This document shows, piece by piece, positions 1-9,110 of a stretch of DNA of 64,000 nt; the stretch's first letter is position 1; every line of letters starts with the position of its first letter. This DNA comes from Maribacter sedimenticola (GTDB taxonomy: Bacteria > Bacteroidota > Bacteroidia > Flavobacteriales > Flavobacteriaceae), in contig NZ_FZNV01000001.1 of the NCBI RefSeq assembly GCF_900188415.1, positions 1,019,501-1,083,500 on the forward strand. The letters run 5' to 3'. The position numbers and the translations under genes are program-made. The notes beneath the pieces were generated by a model. That model ran no database searches. It had not been told where the DNA came from and was given only the letters and a program-made list of their open reading frames with translations.

Positions 1-392
1 AATGCATAATATAAATTGGTCTCTAGCGGATTTTGAAAAAAGGTGCTGACAATGTATGCAATCAAAAAAATAAAGAAGAATGAAAATATATACTTTTTAT
101 AACGCTTGTTATGTATGAGCTGCCAATAGACTCGATAAAAAAATGCAAAGAAAATTAAGGCGTATATATTATAAATTACATCGTTGAAATTACTGTATTG
201 CACATTTTGAAAGAAGGAAATTTCATCATAGGTACGTACCAAATAGCCTAATACTTCATTAAAGAAAGTATAGGCAATAATAATTGGAAAGTATTTTAAA
301 ACAGTATCGTAATATTTTCTATATGAAGCTAGCGACACAAATAATGTTATCGCATATACCAGCATATAATAATTATCCTTAATGAAAGACAT
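1..392 (-). CDS. membrane protein, partial (runs off the left edge)
   Basis: An open frame on the minus strand starts with ATG at 392 and continues to base 1 without a stop (130 codons seen). The protein begins MSFIKDNYYMLVYAI and shows about four hydrophobic segments (roughly residues 9-25, 36-53, 72-90 and 102-120) with short polar loops, so it is an inner-membrane protein. Its start lies 21 bp after the stop of the lipoprotein gene on the same strand, so the two may be co-transcribed. I do not recognise the family; small multi-span proteins of this sort are common in Flavobacteriaceae. The C-terminus is outside the window. Confidence 0.6.
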   Translation of the reverse strand, partial: MSFIKDNYYMLVYAITLFVSLASYRKYYDTVLKYFPIIIAYTFFNEVLGYLVRTYDEISFFQNVQYSNFNDVIYNIYALIFFAFFYRVYWQLIHNKRYKKYIFSFFFIFLIAYIVSTFFQNPLETNLYYA

Positions 393-413
393 ATGTGATA
401 TGCATAAGCTAAA

Positions 414-1079
414 TTAGAAATCTGTTTTTGGCGGCGGACCACCTTGGCCAAAATTTAAAGCTAAACTTTTACTGTCCTGTAAATTTGAGTTTAAGGTAAA
501 GGTGGGCATTATACCTGCATGGGCTTTTTGTGTTTGGCCTATATGTACACCAATTCCGTCTGTGCTAGAATCTTTCCAATCCTTTATCAATTCTGCCTTG
601 CCGTTACTTCCAATAAAAAATCCATAATTAATCCCGCCCTTATCCAAGGTTGGAACCATAAAAATTGAGTTCTGTCTTTTGTGGATTACTTTTTTGCCAT
701 TAGGAAATTTATCGGAGTTGGGGTAGTTGGCAAAATATAATCTTAATTTAGTTACTTTATTAACTCCCGCATCTTTTGCTTCTTGATCTATGTATGCTAT
801 GTATTGCTTAATAGTGTCATAATCGAAATCCACAAATCTTCCGGCTGTAAAGTCTTCATCTTGTTCTCTTTGTTGCTCGTATGGTTCAATAAGTGTTACT
901 CTGTGTTTGGTATAATTGTCATAAATGACATTTGCCTCATCCAAAGAAATGATATTGGCGGGAGCCTCTACTACTGGAGGAACTGGTTTTTCTTTTTTTG
1001 GTTCTTGGTTGCAACTTACTATACTTAACATTAATAATGAACATAACATTAGTGTAGCAATGGAATTTGGTCTTTTCAT
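414..1079 (-). CDS. hypothetical lipoprotein
   Basis: A 221-residue protein with a lipoprotein signal peptide: a charged start (MKRPN), a hydrophobic stretch and a lipobox LSIVSC with the acylated Cys at residue 23. A proline- and lysine-rich linker follows (about residues 25-42) and then one soluble domain. No catalytic motif is visible and I do not recognise the family. The tail is Gly/Pro-rich (GQGGPPPKTDF). It is probably anchored in the cell envelope and co-transcribed with the membrane protein 21 bp downstream. The frame, signal peptide and codon use all look like a real gene; the function is unknown. Confidence 0.75.
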   Translation of the reverse strand: MKRPNSIATLMLCSLLMLSIVSCNQEPKKEKPVPPVVEAPANIISLDEANVIYDNYTKHRVTLIEPYEQQREQDEDFTAGRFVDFDYDTIKQYIAYIDQEAKDAGVNKVTKLRLYFANYPNSDKFPNGKKVIHKRQNSIFMVPTLDKGGINYGFFIGSNGKAELIKDWKDSSTDGIGVHIGQTQKAHAGIMPTFTLNSNLQDSKSLALNFGQGGPPPKTDF

Positions 1080-1215
1080 TTTCCGGGAATTAAGGTTATT
1101 AATGAGAAAATTGTTAAAAGACTGGGGGAGGGATCTTTTATTATTATGTTAAAGATATAAAAAAATAGTAGTGATAACGATTTGCCAAGGGTCAAGAATG
1201 TGTTATTTAAAGAAT

Positions 1216-1252
1216 AAAAAAAGCCCGATTTCATTTGAAATCGGGCTTTTTG
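1216..1252 (-). terminator. intrinsic terminator after rho
   Basis: An inverted repeat with arms AGCCCGATTTCA and TGAAATCGGGCT lies at 1222-1247, with A-runs on the left and T-runs on the right. Read on the minus strand it gives a strong GC-rich stem followed by seven T residues, 14 bp past the rho stop codon. Its symmetry could also stop transcription coming from the left. Confidence 0.85.
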
Positions 1253-1266
1253 TTAATTTTTATCAA

Positions 1267-2907
1267 TTACTGATTCATGGTCATTAGGAACTCTTCATTG
1301 TTCTTGGTTTGTTTAAAACGCTGTTCAATAAACTCCATTGCCTCTACCGGATTCATATCTGCAAGGTATTTACGCATTATCCACATACGTTGCAATGTAT
1401 TTTCATCCAGTAACATATCATCTCTTCGTGTACTTGATGAGGTAAGGTCAATAGCAGGGAATATTCTTCTATTGGCAATTTTACGATCCAATTGAAGTTC
1501 CATGTTGCCGGTACCTTTAAACTCCTCAAAGATTACCTCGTCCATTTTTGAACCGGTCTCTGTTAATGCCGTTGCAATGATCGAAAGTGATCCGCCTCCT
1601 TCAATATTACGTGCTGCACCAAAGAATCGTTTAGGTTTGTGCAACGCATTGGCATCCACACCACCACTTAATACCTTACCTGACGCTGGCTGCACCGTGT
1701 TATAAGCTCTGGCCAAACGTGTTATGGAATCAAGAAGGATAACTACATCATGACCGCACTCTACCAATCGCTTGGCTTTTTCCAATACAATATTGGCAAC
1801 GCGTACATGTTCTGTAGGTTCCTTGTCAAACGTAGAGGCGACTACTTCCCCACGAACATTACGTTGCATGTCCGTAACCTCTTCAGGACGTTCATCGATC
1901 AATAATATTATCTGGTAAACTTCTGGGTGATTGGCGGCGATACCATTGGCTATATCCTTTAATAGCATGGTCTTACCAGATTTTGGTTGCGACACGATCA
2001 TACCTCTCTGCCCTTTTCCAATTGGAGAGAACAAATCTATAATCCTTGTGGATATGGTACTTTGGCGCTCTGCTAAATTAAATTTCTCTTGTGGAAATAA
2101 AGGGGTCAAATGCTCAAAGGACACACGGTCACGAACTATTTGGGGATCAATACCATTGATTTTGTTGACCTTTATCAATGGAAAATATTTTTCACCTTCT
2201 TTTGGAGGCCTTACATTGCCCAATACCGTATCCCCTGTTTTTAATCCAAAAAGTCTTATCTGTGACTGGGAAACATAAATATCATCGGGTGAAGAAAGGT
2301 AATTGTAATCAGAGGAACGTAAAAATCCGTAGCCGTCCTGCATAATATCCAAAACACCTTCACTAGCTATTATAGAATCAAATTCGTATTCTGGCTCTTT
2401 ATATCTATTCTTAAGGTCTTTGTCAAAATTGCTTTTGTCGTGTTGAACCCTAGGATTTGGTTTTTTGTTCTGGTTGTTTTGAGAAGAATTTTTTTGATAA
2501 TCCTTTTTGTTATTGCTTGAATTGGAAGCTTTAGGTCGTGGTCTGGGCCTAGGCTTTGGAGTTTCCGTACTTTCCTTGGAACTCTTTTCCGCAATATCCT
2601 CGCTCTTGGTGGATTCTTCTCTTGTGTTGGTATTAGATTCTTTGGTTGCATCTTTTGAAACACGTGGTCTTGGCCTTGGTTTTGGCTTGGACTTAGGTTT
2701 TTCTTCAGATGATGGGCTGTCTTCTTTTGTTTCTGTCTTAGCGGGAGCTATTGCCGCGGCGACTTTGGGGTTGGCAGCTTGTAAGTCCAAAATCTGGTAG
2801 ACTAAATCTAATTTTTTTAAAGTTTTGAATTTTGGAACTTTAAGTCCTTTAGCTATTTCCTGAAGCTCAGGTAGCTTTTTTGATTTTAAATCTGAAATCT
2901 CAAACAT
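1267..2907 (-). CDS. rho: transcription termination factor Rho
   Basis: A 546-residue hexameric RNA-dependent ATPase that ends transcription of untranslated RNA. Order of parts: a Rho N-terminal helical domain (about residues 5-45), a long Lys/Arg/Pro/Ser-rich disordered linker with repeated PRPRPR (about 50-170), an RNA-binding cold-shock-like domain (about 175-255), and the RecA-like ATPase with P-loop SQPKSGKT near residue 305 and Walker B VVILLDS near 385. The linker makes it longer than the E. coli protein (419 aa), as is usual in Bacteroidota. It is transcribed alone and followed by a strong intrinsic terminator, so it does not need itself for its own 3' end. Confidence 0.97.
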   Translation of the reverse strand: MFEISDLKSKKLPELQEIAKGLKVPKFKTLKKLDLVYQILDLQAANPKVAAAIAPAKTETKEDSPSSEEKPKSKPKPRPRPRVSKDATKESNTNTREESTKSEDIAEKSSKESTETPKPRPRPRPKASNSSNNKKDYQKNSSQNNQNKKPNPRVQHDKSNFDKDLKNRYKEPEYEFDSIIASEGVLDIMQDGYGFLRSSDYNYLSSPDDIYVSQSQIRLFGLKTGDTVLGNVRPPKEGEKYFPLIKVNKINGIDPQIVRDRVSFEHLTPLFPQEKFNLAERQSTISTRIIDLFSPIGKGQRGMIVSQPKSGKTMLLKDIANGIAANHPEVYQIILLIDERPEEVTDMQRNVRGEVVASTFDKEPTEHVRVANIVLEKAKRLVECGHDVVILLDSITRLARAYNTVQPASGKVLSGGVDANALHKPKRFFGAARNIEGGGSLSIIATALTETGSKMDEVIFEEFKGTGNMELQLDRKIANRRIFPAIDLTSSSTRRDDMLLDENTLQRMWIMRKYLADMNPVEAMEFIEQRFKQTKNNEEFLMTMNQ

Positions 2908-3070
2908 TAAATAGTCGAATAAATTATAAGTAATTTGTATTGTAAGAAGTATATTATATTAAGGGTAATCTCAAGGAATGTTTTCCTTCTTGGTAGGCGT
3001 TATAACATGATAACGAAGCAATATTACAAATTATTTTGAATAAAAGAGTCATAAATTTTGAAAAGACCTG

Positions 3071-3078
3071 TATTTTTG
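3071..3078 (+). promoter_or_regulatory. -7 box of the DUF4293 gene
   Basis: TATTTTTG fits the Bacteroidota -7 consensus TAnnTTTG and lies 23 bp before the ATG at 3102. No well-spaced -33 TTG was found, so this rests on the -7 match and its position only. Confidence 0.4.
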
Positions 3079-3101
3079 CACTGTAATGTGGTAATAAATT
3101 T

Positions 3102-3512
3102 ATGATTCAGAGAATACAGAGTGTTTTTTTATTAATTGTCGCCATTCTTACAGGTGTATTGCCTTTTTTTCTAAATCTTTGGGTAGATATAGATGGCACA
3201 GAGGTTTTCGCCAATAATGATATGATTATTTCCATAGCTTTCTATGCCGGTGCCGTTTTGGCGATATGGTCTTTAGTAAGTTTTAAAAATAGAAAAAATC
3301 AGTTTGTTGTTAACAGGCTGAACATGATATTGAACGTTATTTTATTAGGATTTTTTGTTTACCGATCACTAAACTTATCCGGAGAAGCTTCGGTTTCTGA
3401 GAAGGGTATTGGGATGCTGATTCCAGTATTTTCTATCGTTTTTTTAGCTCTTGCAAATAGGGCCATAAAGAAGGATGAAGATCTTGTAAAATCTGTTGAT
3501 CGTTTGCGTTAA
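3102..3512 (+). CDS. DUF4293 family membrane protein
   Basis: A 136-residue protein with four hydrophobic segments (about residues 7-27, 42-60, 70-90 and 103-120) and a charged C-terminal tail. The start MIQRIQSVFLL and the overall layout match the DUF4293 family, an inner-membrane family that is nearly confined to Bacteroidota and is typically found beside rho, as here. Its function is not known. It is divergent from rho, with its own -7 box at 3071 and its own terminator at 3541, so it appears to be monocistronic. Confidence 0.85.
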   Translation: MIQRIQSVFLLIVAILTGVLPFFLNLWVDIDGTEVFANNDMIISIAFYAGAVLAIWSLVSFKNRKNQFVVNRLNMILNVILLGFFVYRSLNLSGEASVSEKGIGMLIPVFSIVFLALANRAIKKDEDLVKSVDRLR

Positions 3513-3540
3513 ACCTAACATCTTAGTAGTATTAGTGCGT

Positions 3541-3567
3541 AAAACCCGGGGTAGTTTCCGGGTTTTT
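3541..3567 (+). terminator. intrinsic terminator after DUF4293
   Basis: The arms AAACCCGG and CCGGGTTT enclose a short loop and are followed by a T-run (TTTTTTATTTT). It starts 28 bp after the stop of the DUF4293 gene. It sits between two convergent genes and may serve both. Confidence 0.8.
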
Positions 3568-3625
3568 TATTTTATTGAACTAATCATTGGTCACAAAACA
3601 TTTTGTTGATTTTGTGCATTTAAGA

Positions 3626-4120
3626 TTAGCGTTTGCCTAATTCTATAATTTCTAAATCCTTAATTTCTTCCTTGTCTATAATAAAACGTAGCATGGTACG
3701 TACCTGATGAAATCCGTGTTTGCCACATGCGCCAGGATTCATATGTAATGTACCTAATTTTTTATCCCACATGACCTTGAGTATATGAGAATGGCCGCTT
3801 ATAAATAGTTTTGGCGGATTTTCTTTTATGATATCACGGGTCCTCATATTGTATTTAGGCGGGTAACCTCCAATATGGGTAATCCATACATCAACATTCT
3901 CACAAAAAAATCTATTGTTCTCAGGAAATTCTTTTTGGATGATATGATCATCAATATTTCCGTGAACTGCCCTTAAAGGCTTTATATTTCTAATGGCGTC
4001 CGTAACCTTTAGTGACCCAATATCGCCTGCATGCCAAACCTCGTCCGCCCATTGAGCATGTTTAAGAATGGCTTGGTCCATATAGGAATGGGTGTCCGAA
4101 AGCAATAAAATTTTGGTCAT
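3626..4120 (-). CDS. YfcE/MJ0936-type metallophosphoesterase
   Basis: A 164-residue calcineurin-like phosphoesterase of the short YfcE type, which hydrolyses phosphodiesters with a two-metal centre. Visible motifs: LLSDTHSY (D-x-H) at the N-terminus, HAGDIG, VHGNID (GNxD) in the middle, ISGHSH (GHSH) and NPGACG near the end. The start was placed at ATG 4120 (MTKILLLSDTHS) because the family begins directly at the first strand; an upstream in-frame ATG at 4144 would add eight residues without a counterpart in the family. It is divergent from truA. The natural substrate is not predictable from the sequence. Confidence 0.88.
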   Translation of the reverse strand: MTKILLLSDTHSYMDQAILKHAQWADEVWHAGDIGSLKVTDAIRNIKPLRAVHGNIDDHIIQKEFPENNRFFCENVDVWITHIGGYPPKYNMRTRDIIKENPPKLFISGHSHILKVMWDKKLGTLHMNPGACGKHGFHQVRTMLRFIIDKEEIKDLEIIELGKR

Positions 4121-4245
4121 TACAATTATTATTGAGAGGTTCATGGTATTTTATACACACGGCCAAATATAAAGGAGTTGTTCAAGGGTGTTATAAAACG
4201 TATCCTTTTTAATACCTTTGCGAAATACAAAATTACCACATCCTT

Positions 4246-4995
4246 TTGAGATTTTTCATTCAATTTTCATACTTTGGAAAAGCATATCACGGCTGGCAAA
4301 ATCAACCCAATGCCATAACGGTGCAAGAAGTTCTTGAAAAGTCCATGGCAACCATATTAAATCAGCCAATTGCTCTTACGGGAGCGGGTAGGACAGATGC
4401 CGGTGTCCATGCCAAGGAAATGTATGCCCATTTTGATATTGAAGAATTAAAGCACATACCTGATTTTATTTTTAGATTAAATTCTCTGCTACCGGAAGAT
4501 ATTGCCGTAAAACAAATATTACGAGTTAATGATGATGCCCATGCGCGGTTCAACGCCCGGTCCAGAACCTACGAATATCAAATCACAAAAACTAAGAATC
4601 CATTTTTCAGCGATACGGCCCATTTTGTAAGAAAGGATTTAGATGTAAGTAAAATGAACAAGGCAGCCTCGTTATTGATCGGTAAAAAGGATTTTGAATG
4701 CTTTTCTAAATCCAATACTGATGTATTTACGAATATTTGCGACCTTACACTCGCCAATTGGAAGCAGGATCAAGACCATCTTATCTTTACCATAACGGCA
4801 GACCGATTTTTACGTAATATGGTACGCGCAATTGTAGGAACATTGATCAATGTGGGTATTGGTAAATATGATCCGGACTATGTTAATACCATATTAAAAA
4901 GTAAGGATAGGTCCATGGCCGGGGTTTCTGTACCCGCAAAAGGATTATATTTGACCTCTATTGTATACCCCAATACTATTTTAAAGAATGGATAA
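4246..4995 (+). CDS. truA: tRNA pseudouridine(38-40) synthase TruA
   Basis: A 249-residue cytoplasmic enzyme that converts uridines 38-40 in the tRNA anticodon arm to pseudouridine. The catalytic aspartate is D51 in GAGRTDAGVHA; FNARSRTYEY and ADRFLRNMVR are further family signatures. The start codon is TTG at 4246: the protein begins at its first beta strand (RFFIQFSYFG) and no ATG fits. A TACCTTTG -7 box lies at 4213-4220. The 3' end overlaps the ABC exporter gene by 8 bp, so the two are translationally coupled. Confidence 0.95.
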   Translation: MRFFIQFSYFGKAYHGWQNQPNAITVQEVLEKSMATILNQPIALTGAGRTDAGVHAKEMYAHFDIEELKHIPDFIFRLNSLLPEDIAVKQILRVNDDAHARFNARSRTYEYQITKTKNPFFSDTAHFVRKDLDVSKMNKAASLLIGKKDFECFSKSNTDVFTNICDLTLANWKQDQDHLIFTITADRFLRNMVRAIVGTLINVGIGKYDPDYVNTILKSKDRSMAGVSVPAKGLYLTSIVYPNTILKNG

Positions 4996-6754
4996 GGATT
5001 CTGGCAAAGCATTTGACACTCGTCTTTTTAAACGCTTAATGGCCTATACCCAACCGTACAAGATTACGTTTTATGGGGTTGCCCTTGCGGCCATTTTATT
5101 ATCTGGATTTGCGGTACTTACCCCTTTGATCGTCAAGAAAATTATTGATGATGCCATTAAACAGGGCAACGAGCAAATGTTACTCTATTTAATCATTGCC
5201 ATGTTGGCCGTATTGATAGGACAGGTCATTAGTCAGTTAGCCTTTAATTATTATGCCAATTGGTTGGGGGAATCTGTTATTAAAGATGTGCGTATAGACC
5301 TTTTTAAAAAAATGCTTGGTTTTAAAATGAAGTATTTTGACAATTCTTCATTGGGCGTTTTGGTGACCAGGGCGGTGGCAGATATGCAACGTATTGGTGA
5401 AATTTTCAGTCAAGGTTTTTTTGTTATTGTGGCCGATCTATTAAAAATGGCGGTGGCGGCGGTGGTAATGATTATCATTAATTGGAAACTGTCTCTCATT
5501 GTATTTTCATTACTGCCCATTATTCTATATGCAACCAGATTGTTCCAAAAAGCAATGAAGGTTGCCTTTACCGAAGTTAGGGCAGAAGTATCCAACTTGA
5601 ACTCTTTTGTTCAGGAACGTATAACGGGCATGAAGATAGTGCAGTTGTTTACTAGGGAAAAAATAGAAAGTGATAAGTTTAGGCAAATCAATGAAAAACA
5701 TAAAAAGGCGTGGTTAAAGACGGTATGGTACAATTCTATTTTCTTTCCCATTGCTGAAATTGTCTCTTCCATTACCGTTGGCTTGATCGTTTGGTATGGC
5801 GGTTTGCAAAATGTGGCGAATATATCTACGGATATTGCAGGTACGGTATTTGCATTTATTATGCTCATAGATTTGTTGTTTAGGCCATTACGACAAATAG
5901 CGGATAAATTTAACACCTTACAAATGGGTATGGTGGCCGCAAATAGGGTGTTTAAAATTTTGGATACGGATAGCCATATACAGGATTTGGGTACAATTGA
6001 AAGGGAACAGGTAAAAGGTGACATTAAATTTGATAACGTTAGTTTTGGGTATTTGGAGGATGAAGAAGTACTGCACGGAATTTCATTTGAGGTAAAGGCC
6101 GGGGAAACCATTGCCATTGTAGGGGCTACTGGAGCCGGTAAGAGTACGATCATCAATTTATTGAACCGTTTTTATGAAATTAATTCCGGTACCATTGCTA
6201 TTGATGGTATTGATATTAAGGATTACAACCTTGCATCATTACGTTCCCACATTGCAATTGTATTGCAAGATGTCTTTTTGTTTGCGGATACCATTGCCAA
6301 TAATATTTCCTTGAAAAACCCTGCCATAAGTGTGTCGGATATTGAAATGGCCGCCAAAGCTATTGGTGTAGATGAGTTTATTTCCAGTTTACCGGGCGGA
6401 TATCAATATAATGTAAAAGAAAGGGGAACAATGCTTTCAAGTGGACAGCGTCAGTTGATCGCTTTTTTACGTGCTTATGTAAGTAATCCCAGTATCTTGA
6501 TTTTGGATGAAGCCACATCTTCCGTAGATACCTACAGCGAGCAGTTGATTCAATTGGCTACCGATAAAATTACAGAAGGTAGAACTTCCATTGTAATAGC
6601 ACACCGTTTGGCCACCATTAAAAAAGCGGACAAGATCATTGTTATGGATGCAGGTAATATCGTAGAAACGGGAACCCATAAGGAACTCCTTAAAAAGAAG
6701 GGGTATTACAGTAATCTATATGAAGCACAATTTTTAGCGGAGGAAGTGGCGTAG
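4988..6754 (+). CDS. MsbA-like ABC exporter (membrane and ATPase fused)
   Basis: A 588-residue half-transporter that would work as a dimer in the inner membrane. The N-terminal part (about residues 20-315) has six membrane helices. The ATPase domain follows, with Walker A GATGAGKST near residue 380, Q-loop VLQDVFLF, signature LSSGQRQ near 481, Walker B ILILDEATSS near 503 and the switch histidine in IAHRLAT. Family members move lipids, lipid A precursors or drugs; the substrate here is not readable from sequence. It overlaps truA by 8 bp and runs convergent to cdaA. Confidence 0.92.
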   Translation: MDKDSGKAFDTRLFKRLMAYTQPYKITFYGVALAAILLSGFAVLTPLIVKKIIDDAIKQGNEQMLLYLIIAMLAVLIGQVISQLAFNYYANWLGESVIKDVRIDLFKKMLGFKMKYFDNSSLGVLVTRAVADMQRIGEIFSQGFFVIVADLLKMAVAAVVMIIINWKLSLIVFSLLPIILYATRLFQKAMKVAFTEVRAEVSNLNSFVQERITGMKIVQLFTREKIESDKFRQINEKHKKAWLKTVWYNSIFFPIAEIVSSITVGLIVWYGGLQNVANISTDIAGTVFAFIMLIDLLFRPLRQIADKFNTLQMGMVAANRVFKILDTDSHIQDLGTIEREQVKGDIKFDNVSFGYLEDEEVLHGISFEVKAGETIAIVGATGAGKSTIINLLNRFYEINSGTIAIDGIDIKDYNLASLRSHIAIVLQDVFLFADTIANNISLKNPAISVSDIEMAAKAIGVDEFISSLPGGYQYNVKERGTMLSSGQRQLIAFLRAYVSNPSILILDEATSSVDTYSEQLIQLATDKITEGRTSIVIAHRLATIKKADKIIVMDAGNIVETGTHKELLKKKGYYSNLYEAQFLAEEVA

Positions 6755-6790
6755 AATTATAGGATATTAATTATAGAACAGGCTAGTTCC

Positions 6791-7576
6791 TTAAATTAAA
6801 TCCTGTTTAAGCATGGTACCCAACTGGGTGATGGAATCATAGGTTACAAATTCACCATTTTTTATATAGGAAATCAATCCGGTCTCCTCACTGACTACCA
6901 AGCACAGGGCATCGGTTTTTTCACTAATACCCACGGCGGCCCTATGTCGTAATCCAAAGCGTAGGGGAATATTGCGTTCATTGGAAACAGGTAATATAAC
7001 TCTAGTGGCCACAACAAAATTACCGGAAATTACAGCAGCACCATCATGTAACGTACTGTTCTTGTAAAAAATACTTTCCAAAATGGGCTGATTGATTTCT
7101 ATATTCATACGATCTCCCGTAGATTTTATAAATTCAAGGGAATTGCTACGTTCAATAACTATTATTGCGCCGGTTTTGGAACTTGCCATTTTTTCGCAAG
7201 CTTTAAGTATGGAGTCTACATCGGTATCGGTAGATATACCTTCTTGTTTTAGAAACTTAAAATGTTTTACAAAATTTCTTTTATTGGCAAAATTGGTGGA
7301 ACCGATCATCAATAAAAATTTTCTTATTTCTTGTTGAAATACTATAATCAAGGCAATTAACCCTACCTGCATGAAGGCGCCAACCATACTGCTGATCATC
7401 TGCATATCCAATAATTCCGTCAGTTTCCAGAAAGCCCAGACAATTACAATTCCTATAAAAATGTTGATGGCCACGGAGCCTCTAACCAGCTTGTAGATAT
7501 AATAGAGTAGCACGGCAACAAAAATGATGTCCAGGACATCGGTAATCTTAAAGTCAATAAAATTTAAAAAATCCAA
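6791..7576 (-). CDS. cdaA: diadenylate cyclase (c-di-AMP synthase), CdaA type
   Basis: A membrane-bound enzyme that joins two ATP into cyclic di-AMP, a second messenger in potassium and turgor control. Three hydrophobic helices at the N-terminus (to about residue 85) are followed by the DAC domain with DGAAVISG and RHRAAVGISE, the DGA and RHR signatures of catalysis. No ATG is available at the 5' end. TTG at 7576 gives MDFLNFIDFKITD, which fits the family start; a TTG at 7615 would add 13 residues. It lies about 55 bp after folP on the same strand, a pairing common in Bacteroidota. Confidence 0.92.
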   Translation of the reverse strand: MDFLNFIDFKITDVLDIIFVAVLLYYIYKLVRGSVAINIFIGIVIVWAFWKLTELLDMQMISSMVGAFMQVGLIALIIVFQQEIRKFLLMIGSTNFANKRNFVKHFKFLKQEGISTDTDVDSILKACEKMASSKTGAIIVIERSNSLEFIKSTGDRMNIEINQPILESIFYKNSTLHDGAAVISGNFVVATRVILPVSNERNIPLRFGLRHRAAVGISEKTDALCLVVSEETGLISYIKNGEFVTYDSITQLGTMLKQDLI

Positions 7577-7630
7577 TCCGTACCGTTTTAGTAAAATTAA
7601 GAAAATAGATTGCAAGAATTTAATATAAAC

Positions 7631-8455
7631 TTAGGCATTTAATTGTTCATATAACTTTATACATTCCCAAGCTTCCCTAACATCATGTACCCGTAAGATA
7701 TTGGCACCCTTTTGCAGACATACCATATGTAGTGCAGTAGTACCGTTCAATGCATTATCTGGCTGGGTCTGTAATGTTTTGTAGATCATTGATTTTCTGC
7801 TTATACCTGCTAAAATGGGTCTGTCAGTCATCTGTAATAGTTCCATTTGCTTTAAAAGATCAAAATTTTGTAACCTATTTTTGGCGAAACCAAAACCTGG
7901 ATCAATGATGACATCTTTAATACCTAATGATTTTGCTACACCTAGACGTTCGGAAAAGAAAACAAGCATCTCTTTTAACAGGTCCCTATAGTCTGTCTGT
8001 TGTTGCATATTTTGAGGAGTTCCCCGCATATGCATCATAATGTAGGGTATATTTAAGCGAGCCACCGTTTTCATCATATTGTTATCCTGCATTCCTGCGG
8101 AGATATCATTGATCATAGCCGCCCCATGGTCAATACAAGTTTTTGCTATAGTACTTCTAAACGTATCTACGGATATCAAGGTATCTGGAAATTTATGCAA
8201 GATCAAATCTATGATCGGGATTATACGTTGCATTTCTGTTACTTCATCTACTTCTGCGGCTCCAGGTCTTGTGCTGTAGGCGCCAACATCTATAAAGGTT
8301 GCTCCGTCGGTGAGCATTTTTTCAACTTGGTTTAAAATACTATGCTGATCTTGGTATTTTCCGCCATCAAAAAAAGAATCTGGGGTTACGTTCAATATAC
8401 CCATTATCCTAGGTTGTTCCAGCGAAATTATATTACCCTTGCAATTTATCGTCAT
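7631..8455 (-). CDS. folP: dihydropteroate synthase
   Basis: A 274-residue cytoplasmic TIM-barrel enzyme of folate synthesis that condenses 6-hydroxymethyl-dihydropterin diphosphate with p-aminobenzoate; it is the sulfonamide target. Signatures: MGILNVTPDSFFDGG near residue 18, DVGAYSTRPGA, SVDTFR, NDISAG, DPGFGFAK and GISRKS near the C-terminus. It is the first gene of the folP-cdaA unit. Its promoter region contains a perfect 20-bp inverted repeat between the -33 and -7 boxes (see 8488-8519), which suggests that the unit is regulated. Confidence 0.96.
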   Translation of the reverse strand: MTINCKGNIISLEQPRIMGILNVTPDSFFDGGKYQDQHSILNQVEKMLTDGATFIDVGAYSTRPGAAEVDEVTEMQRIIPIIDLILHKFPDTLISVDTFRSTIAKTCIDHGAAMINDISAGMQDNNMMKTVARLNIPYIMMHMRGTPQNMQQQTDYRDLLKEMLVFFSERLGVAKSLGIKDVIIDPGFGFAKNRLQNFDLLKQMELLQMTDRPILAGISRKSMIYKTLQTQPDNALNGTTALHMVCLQKGANILRVHDVREAWECIKLYEQLNA

Positions 8456-8487
8456 ATCAATATTTAATAGGAATTTGTGGCATTTTC

Positions 8488-8519
8488 CAAGTTTAAACCA
8501 TCAATCTTGATGGTTACAA
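8488..8519 (-). promoter_or_regulatory. folP promoter with a palindrome in the spacer
   Basis: On the minus strand TTG (plus 8517-8519) is followed after 21 nt by TAAACTTG (plus 8488-8495), close to the Bacteroidota TTG-N19-21-TAnnTTTG promoter. The spacer is filled by a perfect inverted repeat at 8496-8515, arms AACCATCAA and TTGATGGTT with a 2-nt centre. The -7 box is 32 bp from the folP ATG. A protein bound to the palindrome would block the promoter; the regulator is unknown. Confidence 0.5.
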
Positions 8520-8557
8520 ATATTTAAGCGAAATTTACACAAATTAGATAGAAATAC

Positions 8558-9100
8558 ATGCTAGACACGGCAAAGGAATACGATGAGGTAATTCAGGTTT
8601 GTATGAATCTGTACCAGAAAAAGATGTCAGATTATGGTAGTGCATGGCGAATTTTAAGATTGCCGTCCTTAACTGATCAAATCTTCATAAAAGCACAACG
8701 TATACGAAGCCTTCAAGAAAATGACGTCCGTAAGGTAGATGAAGGTAAGCGATCAGAATTTATCGGGATTATCAATTATGCGGTAATGGCACTCATTCAG
8801 TTAGAACTAGGGGTTGCGGACCAGCCAGATTTGGATACGGAAAAAGCGGTTGCTTTATATTCTAAACATATTCAGATTACTAAGGAACTCATGCTGAACA
8901 AAAATCATGATTACGGAGAGGCTTGGAGAGACATGCGGGTGAGTTCATTAACGGACCTCATTCTGCAAAAACTGTTACGCGTAAAACAGATTGAGGACAA
9001 TAAGGGAGAAACCCTGGTAAGTGAGGGCATTGATGCCAACTATCAGGATATGATCAACTATGCTGTATTTGCACTTATTCACTTAGGATTGGAAAAATAA
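8558..9100 (+). CDS. DUF1599 domain protein, two repeats
   Basis: A 180-residue soluble protein made of two similar halves: KKMSDYGSAWRILRLPSLTD near residues 24-43 and NKNHDYGEAWRDMRVSSLTD near 113-132, each followed by a segment ending INYAVxALI. This matches the DUF1599 family, which is common in Bacteroidota and whose function is unknown. It is the first gene of a plus-strand unit and is followed after 10 bp by the DoxX-like gene, then tpiA, prmA and clpS. It is divergent from folP. Confidence 0.85.
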   Translation: MLDTAKEYDEVIQVCMNLYQKKMSDYGSAWRILRLPSLTDQIFIKAQRIRSLQENDVRKVDEGKRSEFIGIINYAVMALIQLELGVADQPDLDTEKAVALYSKHIQITKELMLNKNHDYGEAWRDMRVSSLTDLILQKLLRVKQIEDNKGETLVSEGIDANYQDMINYAVFALIHLGLEK

Positions 9101-9110
9101 AACAAGGACA

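Noticed and set aside
783..1152. Plus-strand reading frames opposite the lipoprotein gene
   Set aside because: They lie antisense to a gene with a clear signal peptide and have no recognisable domain; frames of this kind are shadows of the real gene.
1277..2800. Plus-strand reading frames opposite rho
   Set aside because: They are antisense to a well-conserved gene; the repetitive ones mirror the Arg/Pro-rich linker of Rho.
6755..6790. Possible terminator between the ABC exporter gene and cdaA (GAAC..GTTC)
   Set aside because: The stem has only four base pairs and no T-run; not enough to call.
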